Source of the DNA: Rhodobacteraceae bacterium EL53
GTDB lineage: Bacteria > Pseudomonadota > Alphaproteobacteria > Rhodobacterales > Rhodobacteraceae
Reading direction: 5' to 3'
DNA: 64,000 nt
NCBI GenBank assembly: GCA_900313015.1
Contig: OMPR01000017.1
Location: 217,512-281,511, forward strand
Shown: piece after piece, positions 9,001-17,749 of the stretch
How positions within the stretch are numbered: position 1 is the stretch's first letter
Layout of the letters: every line of letters starts with the position of its first letter
Program-made: the position numbers and the translations under genes
Notes under the pieces: generated by a model
Seen by the model: the letters and a program-made list of their open reading frames with translations, nothing else
Told to the model about the DNA's origin: nothing
Database searches by the model: none

Positions 9001-9804
9001 ATGTCGGACTTCGTGGAATTGGGTGAACGCCGCTTTGGACGGATGAATTGGCTGGGGCTTTATACGCTGGCAAAGCGCGAAACGATGCGATTCTGTGTGG
9101 TTTGGACGCAGACGTTGCTGGCGCCACTGGTGACGGCGGGGTTGTTTCTGTTGATTTTCACTATCGCCGTTGGACCGGGGCGGGGAGATGTGATGGGCGT
9201 GTCGTTCATGACTTTTCTGGCGCCGGGGCTATTGATGATGACGGTGATTCAGAACGCCTTTGCCAATACGTCGTCCTCGTTGGTGATCACCAAGGTACAA
9301 GGCAACATCGTGGACACATTGATGCCGCCGTTGTCGGCGTTGGAGCTGGTGTTGGGCTATCTGGCAGGCGGGCTTGCGCGGGGGCTGTTGGTTGCATTGG
9401 GAATCGGAACCGCGCTGGCCTTGGGTTTGGGGATTGTTCCAGTGCATCCGATAGTGGCGTTTGCCTTTGTGGTGTTGGGGGCCACGTTCATGGGGGCGGT
9501 TGGCATTGTGGCCGGGATTTTTGCCAACAAGTTTGATCAGATGGCCGCAATCACCAATTTTATCGTGACCCCTTTGGCGTTTTTGTCCGGGACGTTTTAT
9601 TCGGTCGATGCCCTGCCACCTGTTTTGAACAAGATCACGCATATGAACCCGGTGTTCTACCTGATTGATGGGGTTCGGTTTGGTGTGATCGGAACCTCGG
9701 ACAGCTCCCCGTTGTTGGGGTTTGCCGTGTGCAGCGGGGCCACATTTGCGGTGTGCCTGATCGCGTGGTGGATGCTGAAAACCGGCTATCGGCTGAAGCC
9801 TTAA
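9001..9804 (+). CDS. ABC-2 type transporter permease without adjacent ATPase
   Basis: 267-aa inner membrane protein with about six predicted helices (for example LLAPLVTAGLFLLIFTIAVG, SFMTFLAPGLLMMTVIQNAF, FAVCLIAWWMLKTGYRL). The NAFANTSSSLVITKVQGNIVDTLMPPLS stretch is typical of ABC-2 permeases such as YadH. No ATP-binding subunit is next to it, so its partner must be elsewhere. Substrate unknown (polysaccharide, drug or lipid are usual). The stop shares a TTAA with the convergent MFS gene: each strand's TAA lies within the same four bases 9801-9804. Confidence 0.85.
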   Translation: MSDFVELGERRFGRMNWLGLYTLAKRETMRFCVVWTQTLLAPLVTAGLFLLIFTIAVGPGRGDVMGVSFMTFLAPGLLMMTVIQNAFANTSSSLVITKVQGNIVDTLMPPLSALELVLGYLAGGLARGLLVALGIGTALALGLGIVPVHPIVAFAFVVLGATFMGAVGIVAGIFANKFDQMAAITNFIVTPLAFLSGTFYSVDALPPVLNKITHMNPVFYLIDGVRFGVIGTSDSSPLLGFAVCSGATFAVCLIAWWMLKTGYRLKP

Positions 9805-11057
9805 GCCAGTTCCAACGGGGTTTCAGAGTCGCTTGGCGGTGTTGCGGGCTCCATGGTGATTCGCGCCTTGCCCAATCGCGGATGCAGATGCGCGGCGATG
9901 GCCCAGGCGCCGATCATGGCAGCCCCGCCTGCAGCAAAGATTCCGGCCACGGGCGAAACCAGCAAGACGAGCCAGGCCGCGCCGGGGGTGAGGATGCCTG
10001 AAACATCGCGATAGCTGGAATAGACGGCCGACATTTCGGTGCGTTCCGAGGGTTTCACGGCCATCAGGAAGGGCAGACCGGCGCTGATGTCCAGAACGAT
10101 GAGCCACAGCGACCCCGCTACCATCATGGCAACGGCGAGACTGGGCAATCCGGCCAGTGCGGTTGCGGCAATGAAGCAAGCGGCAGCGGCCAGAAACCCG
10201 GTGCGCACGGTGCGTTTGACGGATGTTCGCTGCATCCAGCGCAAGATCAGGGGGGCCGCAAACAGCATGCCGTTGGTAAAGGACAGCAGGATGCCTCCGA
10301 GCTGGTCGCCTAAACCGGCCTCGATCGCGAAAATCGGCAGGTAGACCACATAGATCCACCATCCGCAGGATCGGATTACGGCAAACAACCATCCGGCCAC
10401 CAAACGGGGTTGTGCAAAGAAACGGGGCAGAAAGGTCAGCGGGTTGCCGGTTTGGGTCTTGGCCCGCGAGATATGTTTGCCATTGCCCAGCCGCATACGC
10501 CAAAACACCACCAGCATCGCAACGGCGGCCAGTGCGCTTATGACAAAGGGCGCGGGCGGCCAGTATTCCATAGCGATAACGCCCATCATCGGCCCACCGG
10601 TCCAGCCTAGGGCGCTGTAGAGCATGCGGCTGGTTTCACATTTTCCCAGCTCAATCCGATTGATGTAGTCAAGCACATAGGCGTTGAAGCAGATAAAGGT
10701 GGTCACCGCTGCAATCGTGTTCAGCGCCAGTGCTGCGATGACAGCCATAGGGCTGCCTTCGATCGCGAGGAGGGCGGAAACGATGAACAGGCCGGTACCA
10801 AAGCTATAAGCCCAACGGCGGGGCACAAAGCGGATCAGCGATGGCACCATCAGGCCCACGACCAGTGAAACGATCCCAATGGAAAAGTACACAGACGACA
10901 CCGCCCCGGCATCGCCAAGGGCGCGATAGAGTACGAGCGGAAAGACCGAGATCAGGATCCCGCGCACGACGGCTTCGAGACCGGCAAGGATACCAAAATC
11001 ACGAACCGATGGCGCGGGGGCGTGGCGGACCCATTCGGGAATACGGCGTTCATGCAT
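9801..11057 (-). CDS. MFS transporter
   Basis: 418-aa major facilitator superfamily protein with about 12 membrane spans (GILISVFPLVLYRALGDAGAVS, SPMAVIAALALNTIAAVTTFI, and so on) and a cytoplasmic C-terminal tail. The hydrophobic pattern and RMRLGNGKH between helices 6 and 7 fit a 6+6 arrangement. It starts with MHERRIPEWVRHAP at 11057. The substrate cannot be inferred. It converges on the ABC-2 permease with shared stop bases, and the EamA gene lies 150 bases upstream on the same strand. Confidence 0.85.
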   Translation of the reverse strand: MHERRIPEWVRHAPAPSVRDFGILAGLEAVVRGILISVFPLVLYRALGDAGAVSSVYFSIGIVSLVVGLMVPSLIRFVPRRWAYSFGTGLFIVSALLAIEGSPMAVIAALALNTIAAVTTFICFNAYVLDYINRIELGKCETSRMLYSALGWTGGPMMGVIAMEYWPPAPFVISALAAVAMLVVFWRMRLGNGKHISRAKTQTGNPLTFLPRFFAQPRLVAGWLFAVIRSCGWWIYVVYLPIFAIEAGLGDQLGGILLSFTNGMLFAAPLILRWMQRTSVKRTVRTGFLAAAACFIAATALAGLPSLAVAMMVAGSLWLIVLDISAGLPFLMAVKPSERTEMSAVYSSYRDVSGILTPGAAWLVLLVSPVAGIFAAGGAAMIGAWAIAAHLHPRLGKARITMEPATPPSDSETPLELA

Positions 11058-11207
11058 GGCGCGTCCTCGCTAACAAACTAAGCTCAGATTGCGCCTTTGA
11101 AGAGGGCCTTCATTCGGAAATACGACATCAGCGTCGCGGACAGGCCGCGTTCAGGAAAATTTGACCGCACAGGGCATGGTTTTGTGGGTTTCAGCGATTG
11201 GGAGCCG

Positions 11208-12110
11208 TTAAGTTTTTGATTTTAAGGATTTGTTATACCCTTCACGCCAGGCGAGTAGCAGGGCACCGCTGAGAATGATAACCGCACCGCTGAGGCTGAT
11301 GGCGTCCGGGATCACGTCGAAACCCACAAAATCATAAAGGGCTGCAAAGATCAGCGTTGCATAGCTAAAGGGCGCAACAAATGATGCGTCCGCGCGTGCC
11401 ATTGCGTTCACAAAACACGCCTGCGCGCAGGCCATAAGCAGGCCAATCCCGACGAGGGCCATCCATTGGTGCAGTGTTGGCATTTGCCAAACAGGCAGCA
11501 CAGCCAGCGTGGCGATGCCCAAGCCAAGCGCATTGTTCACGAGCAGGATCTGAAACGGTGATTCGCGACCCGAGAGCTTTTTGATGATGATCAGCTCTAA
11601 TCCCATGATCACGGCGGCCCCAAGGGCCAAAAAGGCCGCGGGTTGAAAGCTGTCTGGGGTTGGGCGCAATAAGATCAGGGCGCCAATCAGGGCGATGCCG
11701 GCCGCGCTCCACCGCCATGGACCGACCCGTTCCCTCAAGAGGGGAATAGCCAGAACCATGGCAAACACGGGGTTCAGGAATGAAATGGCCGTCGCATCTG
11801 ACATCGGAATGAACGCGACCGAGGCAAACATGAGGGTTACGCCGCCCCATCCAAACAGGGTGCGCCCGATATGCAGACGCCAGTGGGGGCGGCTGAGCGG
11901 GGGGCGCATGACGGCGACAGCGGTCGCGATGGCCATAAACGCAAAGAGGAATCGCCCGTGGCTGATCTGAAACGGGCTGAGCGGGGCCCCAAGCGTCTCT
12001 GTACCCAAAGCTTTGGCGAACAGGGTCGTGCCCGCGATGAAGGCCGAGGCGATGAAGATCAGTAGCGCAGCCAATGCGGGATTTTGGGCTTTGGGTTCGA
12101 ACATGGCCAA
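11208..12110 (-). CDS. DMT/EamA family transporter
   Basis: 300 aa with about ten membrane helices in two EamA repeats (LLIFIASAFIAGTTLFAKAL and LILLRPTPDSFQPAAFLALGAAVIMGLEL regions), ending in LLAWREGYNKSLKSKT. EamA proteins export amino-acid-type metabolites or drugs; this one resembles the RhaT/YdcZ-like group only broadly. It starts at ATG 12110, with a large 467-base spacer separating it from the divergent arginine operon. Confidence 0.85.
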   Translation of the reverse strand: MAMFEPKAQNPALAALLIFIASAFIAGTTLFAKALGTETLGAPLSPFQISHGRFLFAFMAIATAVAVMRPPLSRPHWRLHIGRTLFGWGGVTLMFASVAFIPMSDATAISFLNPVFAMVLAIPLLRERVGPWRWSAAGIALIGALILLRPTPDSFQPAAFLALGAAVIMGLELIIIKKLSGRESPFQILLVNNALGLGIATLAVLPVWQMPTLHQWMALVGIGLLMACAQACFVNAMARADASFVAPFSYATLIFAALYDFVGFDVIPDAISLSGAVIILSGALLLAWREGYNKSLKSKT

Positions 12111-12577
12111 GCGGTGCGCCTGTTTTGGGGGATTGGCAAGGAAAAATGCCGGTTATTTGGAATTTCGACTGTGATGAATGCGATGTGGAGTTGTGTTCGA
12201 TTTTCTAGACGTGAATATTGTTTAAACACAATGTGTTGCGGAGGTTTTGACCGTGGGGGATGTGTCGACTGGTGGGGCAGGTGGAGTATACGAGGTGGTC
12301 AAATTGGAGTGCCGAATTGGTCAAATTGGGTCAAAATTTGTCATATCGGAAGTGAACGCGTCCGATGGGGGGTTTTCTTCTGGAGGATCCTCGGCTAAGC
12401 ATCGCGTCATGATCAAACACACACATATCACGTCTGTCCGACGCCGACGCTAATTCGCGTACCGACCCGATTGATCCTCGGCGCGACTAAATCCGCGCAC
12501 CCCTCTCCAAAATGTTGACGAAACCGCCCCTTGTGATGCACTCATCGGGGCTCAAGTATCCAAAAAGGATGATCCAG
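12111..12577. promoter_or_regulatory. Long divergent intergenic region with three repeats of GGTCAAA(A)TTG
   Basis: This 467-base spacer lies between the EamA transporter and argD. Near-identical direct repeats sit at 12297-12306, 12319-12328 and 12329-12340, with starts 22 and 10 bases apart (about two and one helical turns). Such phasing suggests a cooperative DNA-binding protein, perhaps controlling argD. No convincing coding sequence was found; plus-strand frames here have poor codon use and no recognisable family. An AAAAGGA at 12562-12568 is the likely argD ribosome-binding site. Confidence 0.4.
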
Positions 12578-13765
12578 ATGATCCCGTCCGTTCTGCCGAC
12601 TTATAACCGTGCGCCGCTTCAGTTTGTGAAGGGCGAAGGCACTTGGCTGATCGAGGCTGATGGGCGACGCTTTTTGGATCTGGGTGCGGGCATTGCGGTG
12701 AACGCGCTGGGCCATGCGCATCCGGCGCTGGTCGAGGCGCTGACCACACAAGCGCAGGCGCTGTGGCATGTGTCGAACTTGTATGAGATTCCACAACAGC
12801 AGGCGTTGGCGGACAAGCTGGTCGACAACACCTTTGCGGATACCGTATTTTTCACCAACTCGGGCACCGAAGCCTGTGAGTTGGCAGTCAAAATGGCGCG
12901 CAAGTATTTCTATGAAAAGGGCCAGCCTGAGCGGATCGAGATTCTGACTTTTGACGGGTCATTCCATGGTCGGTCTTCGGCAGGGATTGCCGCCGCAGGG
13001 TCGGAAAAGATGACCAAAGGGTTTGGGCCAATGCTGCCCGGCTTTGTACATCTGACTTTTGGCGATCTGGATGGGGTGACCAATGCGATCACCGACAAAA
13101 CAGCGGCGATCATGATTGAACCGGTGCAGGGTGAGGGCGGCATTCGTCCGGTCCCTGATGCGGAAATGAAGGCGTTGCGTCAGATCTGTGATGAGCACGG
13201 CTTGTTGCTGATTCTGGACGAGGTTCAGTGCGGTGTGGGCCGGACCGGCAAGTTGTTTGCCTATGAATGGGCGGGCATCACCCCGGACATCATGATGGTT
13301 GCCAAAGGCATCGGCGGGGGCTTTCCCTTGGGGGCGGTTTTGGCCACAGAGGAAGCGGCCAGTGGCATGACGGCAGGGACCCATGGGTCGACCTATGGCG
13401 GTAACCCGTTGGGATGCGCCGTGGGTTGTGTTGTGATGGATCACGTGGCGGATGCGGAGTTTCTGGCCGAAGTGAACCGCAAATCCGGCCTGCTGAGCCA
13501 AAAGCTGGAAGGGTTGGTTGCGGACCACCCCGAGGTGTTTGAATCGGTGCGTGGATCGGGCCTGATGTTGGGGCTGAAATGCGTGGCGGTGAATATTGAT
13601 GTGGTCAATGCGGGCTATGACAATCAGGTCATCACCGTGCCTGCAGCAGACAATGTGATCCGATTGTTGCCGCCCCTGACACTGACAGATGACGATATTG
13701 CCGAGGCCGTGGCGCGGCTGGATAAGGCGGCGGCGCTGGTCGAAACTCAGCTGGCGACAGCTTAA
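12578..13765 (+). CDS. argD: Acetylornithine aminotransferase
   Basis: 395 aa from ATG 12578, which is 9 bases after AAAAGGA; upstream in-frame ATGs at 12512 and 12569 are less well placed. This PLP-dependent class-III aminotransferase converts N-acetylglutamate semialdehyde to N-acetylornithine (and possibly acts in lysine synthesis). Motifs: TNSGTEACELAVKMARKY, DGSFHGRSSAGIAAAG, EPVQGEGGIRP, ILDEVQCGVGRTGKLFAYEW, and MMVAKGIGGGFPLGA with the Schiff-base lysine. It heads an argD-argF-ACT/GNAT cluster with a 72-base gap to argF. Confidence 0.95.
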   Translation: MIPSVLPTYNRAPLQFVKGEGTWLIEADGRRFLDLGAGIAVNALGHAHPALVEALTTQAQALWHVSNLYEIPQQQALADKLVDNTFADTVFFTNSGTEACELAVKMARKYFYEKGQPERIEILTFDGSFHGRSSAGIAAAGSEKMTKGFGPMLPGFVHLTFGDLDGVTNAITDKTAAIMIEPVQGEGGIRPVPDAEMKALRQICDEHGLLLILDEVQCGVGRTGKLFAYEWAGITPDIMMVAKGIGGGFPLGAVLATEEAASGMTAGTHGSTYGGNPLGCAVGCVVMDHVADAEFLAEVNRKSGLLSQKLEGLVADHPEVFESVRGSGLMLGLKCVAVNIDVVNAGYDNQVITVPAADNVIRLLPPLTLTDDDIAEAVARLDKAAALVETQLATA

Positions 13766-13837
13766 CATTACTCGGGACTGATACGGCAGGGTGGGGCGAT
13801 GTTCCCATCGGCGCCGAAAAGCAAAAGCGATACAGAC

Positions 13838-14764
13838 ATGAACCATTTTCTAGACATTCACAAAACTGATGCGGCTGATTTGCGGTCGATGATTGATCAA
13901 GCGGCAAAGACCAAGCAGGCCCGCGCGGGGCAACCAAAGGCAGCGGTGGATGAAGATCAACCGCTTAAGGATCGCATGGTCGCGTTGATTTTTGAAAAAC
14001 CGTCAACCCGGACGCGCGTTTCTTTTGATGTGGGTGTGCGCCAGATGGGCGGGCAATCCATGGTGTTGTCGGGCAAGGACATGCAGTTGGGTCATGGTGA
14101 AACCATCGCCGATACCGCCCGCGTGCTGAGCCGCTATGTCGATATGATCATGATCCGGACCTTTGACGAGGCGGTTCTGACTGAAATGGCGGAATATGCT
14201 GATGTTCCAGTGATCAACGGGCTTACTGATCGCACGCACCCCTGCCAGATCATGGCGGATATCCTGACTTACGAAGAGCATCGCGGCTCGATCAAAGGGA
14301 AAAAGGTTGTGTGGGCTGGGGATGGCAACAACGTCTGTGCCTCGTTCCTGCATGCGGCGGGCCAGTTTGGGTTTGATTTGACCTTTACCGGGCCAGCCCA
14401 ATTGGACCCCGAAGAGGAATTCATGGGATTTGCCCGTCAAAAGGGCAGCACGGTCGTCATTGAGCGTGATGCGTTCAAAGCAGTTGAGGGTGCGGATCTG
14501 ATTGTTGCGGACACGTGGGTGTCGATGCATGACGCGCAATCGGCCAAAGAGCGGCGCCACAACATGCTGCGCCCCTATCAGGTCAATGACGAGCTGATGA
14601 GCCACGCCAAGCCGGACGCTTTGTTCATGCATTGCTTGCCTGCGCACCGCGAAGAAGAAGTCACCAGCGCGGTTATGGATGGCCCGCAGTCGGTGATTTT
14701 CGACGAGGCTGAGAACCGTCTGCATGCGCAAAAAGCGATCATGCGCTGGTGCCTTGGCTCTTAA
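13838..14764 (+). CDS. argF: Ornithine carbamoyltransferase
   Basis: 308 aa from ATG 13838 ([15 protein letters not shown]), the conserved N-terminus; an upstream in-frame ATG at 13799 adds 13 non-conserved residues. It transfers carbamoyl phosphate to ornithine to give citrulline. Carbamoyl-phosphate site [18 protein letters not shown] in [12 protein letters not shown], the ornithine-binding loop DTWVSMHD, and [12 protein letters not shown] with the catalytic Cys are all present. It lies between argD and the ACT-GNAT gene (20-base gap), so the three probably share a transcript. Confidence 0.96.
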   Translation: MNHFLDIHKTDAADLRSMIDQAAKTKQARAGQPKAAVDEDQPLKDRMVALIFEKPSTRTRVSFDVGVRQMGGQSMVLSGKDMQLGHGETIADTARVLSRYVDMIMIRTFDEAVLTEMAEYADVPVINGLTDRTHPCQIMADILTYEEHRGSIKGKKVVWAGDGNNVCASFLHAAGQFGFDLTFTGPAQLDPEEEFMGFARQKGSTVVIERDAFKAVEGADLIVADTWVSMHDAQSAKERRHNMLRPYQVNDELMSHAKPDALFMHCLPAHREEEVTSAVMDGPQSVIFDEAENRLHAQKAIMRWCLGS

Positions 14765-14784
14765 TTTAACTGTGATCTGAAAAA

Positions 14785-15654
14785 ATGACTGTGCAGTTGC
14801 TGTTAAACGCGCTGCCGGGGACCTATGCGGTGTCCCGGCGCGCGCCCGAAAAAGGTGTGCCTGATTGGGCATCTGGTCCGGGGCTGGTGAGCGTCACCCA
14901 GGCCCCCGACGAAACATCTATTCTGTGTTTGGCGGACCGTGTGCCCGCCGGGGTTGAGACCTCGGGTGGGTGGCAGGCCGTGCAGGTGAGTAACCTTGTG
15001 GATTTGGATGTGCCCGGCGTTGTGCTGGCGGCGGTGCGCCCGATTTCCGAGGCTGGGCTGGGGGTCTTTGTGACATCGACCTTTGATCGAGATTACCTTT
15101 TGGTTCGCGCAGCACAGCAGAGAGCGGCGCAGGCGGCGTGGATCATGGCGGCGCATAGCTATGTCGATGGGGGGCTGACCCTGCGATTGGCGGGGCCGCA
15201 GGAGTATGAGGCGGTCGCCGCGCTGCATTTCCGGGTTTGGCAGGAAACCTATGCCAAGATTGCGCCGCCTGAGGTGCGTCTGGCCCTGAACATGGTGCGG
15301 CGGACGGCCTATTGGCGGGATCGGTTGGAGTCTGGGGCCCAAGCGGTTGTAGTTGAACGGGATGGAGAGCTGATTGGATTGTGTGCCTTGTCTGAATGTG
15401 CGGGCGAGATTGAACATCTTTATGTCGCTAGGGCTGCGCGGGGTGCAGGGCTAGGGCGGCAGTTATTGCAGCTTGGTCAGGCCATTTCACATCAACGCGG
15501 TGCGCAGCAGGTCACGCTAGCCGTGGTGCGGGACAATGCACCGGCGGTCGCGTTTTACGCCGCCTGCGGTGGGGATGTGATTGCTGAGTGTCAGGACAAA
15601 GGCCCGCTTTGGCTGTCTGACAACTTGATTTATGGCTGGTCGCTGCCGGCCTGA
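14785..15654 (+). CDS. ACT-like (CASTOR/ACT_7-type) domain fused to GNAT acetyltransferase
   Basis: 289 aa. Residues about 1-115 (LPGTYAVSRRAP, SVTQAPDETSILCLADRVP, WQAVQVSNLVDLDVPGVVLA, GLGVFVTSTFDRDYLLV) have the strand order and signature phrases of the ACT_7/CASTOR-type ACT domain; in animals CASTOR1 binds arginine. Residues about 130-289 form a GNAT domain (FRVWQETYAKIAP, GEIEHLYVARAARGAGLGRQLLQ with the acetyl-CoA loop, VRDNAPAVAFYAACGG). It follows argF by 20 bases. An arginine-responsive acetyltransferase is attractive but is inference. Its 3' end overlaps the convergent LysR gene by 25 bases. Confidence 0.8.
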   Translation: MTVQLLLNALPGTYAVSRRAPEKGVPDWASGPGLVSVTQAPDETSILCLADRVPAGVETSGGWQAVQVSNLVDLDVPGVVLAAVRPISEAGLGVFVTSTFDRDYLLVRAAQQRAAQAAWIMAAHSYVDGGLTLRLAGPQEYEAVAALHFRVWQETYAKIAPPEVRLALNMVRRTAYWRDRLESGAQAVVVERDGELIGLCALSECAGEIEHLYVARAARGAGLGRQLLQLGQAISHQRGAQQVTLAVVRDNAPAVAFYAACGGDVIAECQDKGPLWLSDNLIYGWSLPA

Positions 15655-16592
15655 CCGGGGCGCGGGGGCTGGGCAATCAAGTCCAGTGCCGCGGGGCTGT
15701 TGAACCAGCTGTGCAGCGTGTCTTGGAACACTTGCACCAGACGGCGCGGTGCCCCGGCGGCGCGACCAGAGACCAGGTTCAGGCTGGCTCCGTCGATTAG
15801 GGGGATAGCGCGAAGTGCGTCGCCGCCGTAGCTGAGCGTGGTGCGCGGGCGCATGTTCAGTACGGCGGCCCCCATGCCAGCCCCAACCAGAGAGCGGACC
15901 ATTTCTACGCTGCTGACGGTGGCGACAATATCGGGTGTGACGCCGGTTGTGCGGAACAATCCCCGGACATAGGCCCCTGCAACGGGCAGATCCAATAAGA
16001 CCAACGGCACGTTGTTGAGATCGCTGAATTGGAGTACGTCAGCGGTAGCCAGGGCATGCCCCTCGGGCAACAGCGCATAGGGGGGCAGGTCCATCAGAGG
16101 CCGGGTTTCGACCCCTGTCAGCAGATCATCCCCGGCGAACAGGGCGATGTCCAATGTGCCATCCAAAAGCCCGGATTGTGCCGTTTTGTTGTCGCATTCT
16201 TGCAGGTTGAATTTAAGATCTGGGCTTTGTTTCTGTAATTTTTGCAAGATGATTGGGAGAAATGCGGGCGCGACGGGGGCATAATATCCTATATTGAGCG
16301 TTCCGCGCAAACCTTGGCTGAGGGCGTAACCCTCTTGCATGACGTTAGAATAATCCTCGATCAGGGGGCGGATACGAGCGGCTAAGGCGCGACCTGCGGG
16401 GGTTGCGGTGATGCCGCGGGCGCGGGCGCGCACGACCAGTGACGTGCCAAATTCCGCCTCGACCCGGTCCAATGCTGCGGCCACGGCAGAGGGGGCCACG
16501 TTCAACGCGGTTGCCGCCCCGGTGATCGAGCCATTATCGACTGCAAACATAAAGGCGCGCAGCAAACGCAAAGAGAGGCGCAGGTCATCCAT
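15630..16592 (-). CDS. LysR family transcriptional regulator
   Basis: 320 aa from ATG 16592 (MDDLRLSLRLLRAFMFAV), where the HTH domain begins; an upstream ATG at 16664 would prepend 24 non-conserved residues. Winged helix (GSITGAATALNVAPSAVAAALDRVEAEFG) followed by a periplasmic-binding-protein-like effector domain (GTLNIGYYAPVAPAFLPIIL and onward). It is divergent from the sterol desaturase-like gene, whose promoter it may control. The effector is unknown. It overlaps the ACT-GNAT gene tail to tail by 25 bases. Confidence 0.9.
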   Translation of the reverse strand: MDDLRLSLRLLRAFMFAVDNGSITGAATALNVAPSAVAAALDRVEAEFGTSLVVRARARGITATPAGRALAARIRPLIEDYSNVMQEGYALSQGLRGTLNIGYYAPVAPAFLPIILQKLQKQSPDLKFNLQECDNKTAQSGLLDGTLDIALFAGDDLLTGVETRPLMDLPPYALLPEGHALATADVLQFSDLNNVPLVLLDLPVAGAYVRGLFRTTGVTPDIVATVSSVEMVRSLVGAGMGAAVLNMRPRTTLSYGGDALRAIPLIDGASLNLVSGRAAGAPRRLVQVFQDTLHSWFNSPAALDLIAQPPRPGQAGSDQP

Positions 16593-16614
16593 CGGGCTAT
16601 CCTCAGAAAATATG

Positions 16615-16636
16615 AGAAAGATTTTCAAACCTTTCT
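16615..16636. promoter_or_regulatory. Inverted repeat AGAAAG-N10-CTTTCT in the divergent LysR promoter
   Basis: Perfect 6-bp arms 10 bases apart, in the 111-base spacer between the LysR gene and the sterol desaturase-like gene. Spacing is close to that of LysR-type boxes. It is a candidate autoregulatory site, judged by eye only. Confidence 0.3.
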
Positions 16637-16703
16637 GTTTTTCTTGATTAGATTGGCATGCCACCCTGCGTCAACACCACCCACGTAACGCGCAGAGGTT
16701 CCG

Positions 16704-17684
16704 ATGTCCGACTCCCCCAAATTGCCCGGCTGGGCGCATACGCCGGATGTACCGGTTGCGGTTTCGCCGTTTTTCAGTTGGCCGCCCAATCCGGTCCGCA
16801 TGGCGACATGGGTTGCGGATCGTTGGCTGGGAGTCGCGGAGAACGTGATTGTTCTGTTGATTGCTTTTGTCAGCTGGACCTGGTTGACCCCGGCGATGGA
16901 GCGTATGGCGACCCTGTCGATAGATTGGATCGTGTTGATCTGGCTGCGCAATCTGGCATTGATGATATTGGTTGCAGGCGGGCTGCATCTGTTCTTTTTC
17001 AGCGCCAAGAAGCAGGGTGAAAGGCTCAAGTTTGATCCCCGGCCGTTGTCGGGCAATGGCAAGCAGTTCACGTTCTCTAATCAAGTGCATGACAACATGT
17101 TCTGGACCTTGGGCAGCGGTGTGGCCTGTTGGACTTTTTTTGAGGTGCTGATGTTTTGGGGCATGGCCAATGGCTGGGTGCCGATGTTGGTTCCATCTGA
17201 ACATCCCATTTTGTTTGTGTTGTTTTTCCTGCTGACACCAGTGTGGATTTCGTTCCATTTCTACTGGATACATCGGGCCTTGCATTGGGGGCCGCTGTAT
17301 CGGTTTGCCCACGCGTTGCACCACCGCAACGTCAATGTGGGGCCATGGTCGGGACTATCGATGCACCCGTTCGAGGCGTTCTTTTTCTTTACCTCGATTC
17401 TGATCCATTTCATCGTGCCCGCGCATCCGTTGCACATTCTGTTCCATTTGCAGCATCAGGGCCTGACAGCGGCCAGCTCGCATACGGGCTATGAGAGCTT
17501 GTTGGTTAAGGATCGAAAATCGCTGGCTTTGGGAACGTTCCATCACCAGATGCACCACAGGTATTTCGAGGTGAATTACGGCAATCTGGAAATGCCATGG
17601 GACAAGTGGTTCGGCTCGTTCCATGATGGTACGCCCGAGGCGCATCAGCGGTTGAAATCGCGACGTCAACGCCGCGCTGGCTGA
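16704..17684 (+). CDS. Sterol desaturase / fatty acid hydroxylase family membrane protein
   Basis: 326-aa membrane protein with several spans (GVAENVIVLLIAFVSWTWL, ILFVLFFLLTPVWISFHFYW). The di-iron histidine clusters are intact: HRALH, HALHHRN and HHQMHH, as in the fatty acid hydroxylase superfamily, which uses O2 to hydroxylate or desaturate lipids. The C-terminus (FEVNYGNLEMPWDKWFGSFHDGT) is typical. Substrate could be a sterol-like, carotenoid or ornithine-lipid acyl chain. It is probably controlled by the divergent LysR protein. Confidence 0.87.
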   Translation: MSDSPKLPGWAHTPDVPVAVSPFFSWPPNPVRMATWVADRWLGVAENVIVLLIAFVSWTWLTPAMERMATLSIDWIVLIWLRNLALMILVAGGLHLFFFSAKKQGERLKFDPRPLSGNGKQFTFSNQVHDNMFWTLGSGVACWTFFEVLMFWGMANGWVPMLVPSEHPILFVLFFLLTPVWISFHFYWIHRALHWGPLYRFAHALHHRNVNVGPWSGLSMHPFEAFFFFTSILIHFIVPAHPLHILFHLQHQGLTAASSHTGYESLLVKDRKSLALGTFHHQMHHRYFEVNYGNLEMPWDKWFGSFHDGTPEAHQRLKSRRQRRAG

Positions 17685-17749
17685 GCAAGAGTTGTCTCTC
17701 CCTGTCTTCCGGCGCAAGATCGCGTTTCAGGAACATGGGGAGAGTTCGA

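Noticed and set aside
12084-12398. 104-codon plus-strand frame in the argD upstream spacer
   Set aside because: Trp/Cys/Arg-rich, no ribosome-binding site, overlaps the EamA start; reads as noise.
12959-13846. 295-codon minus-strand frame opposite argD
   Set aside because: Antisense shadow; no family resemblance and it conflicts with argD and the argF leader.
14003-14872. 289-codon minus-strand frame opposite argF
   Set aside because: Antisense shadow of a well-supported enzyme gene.
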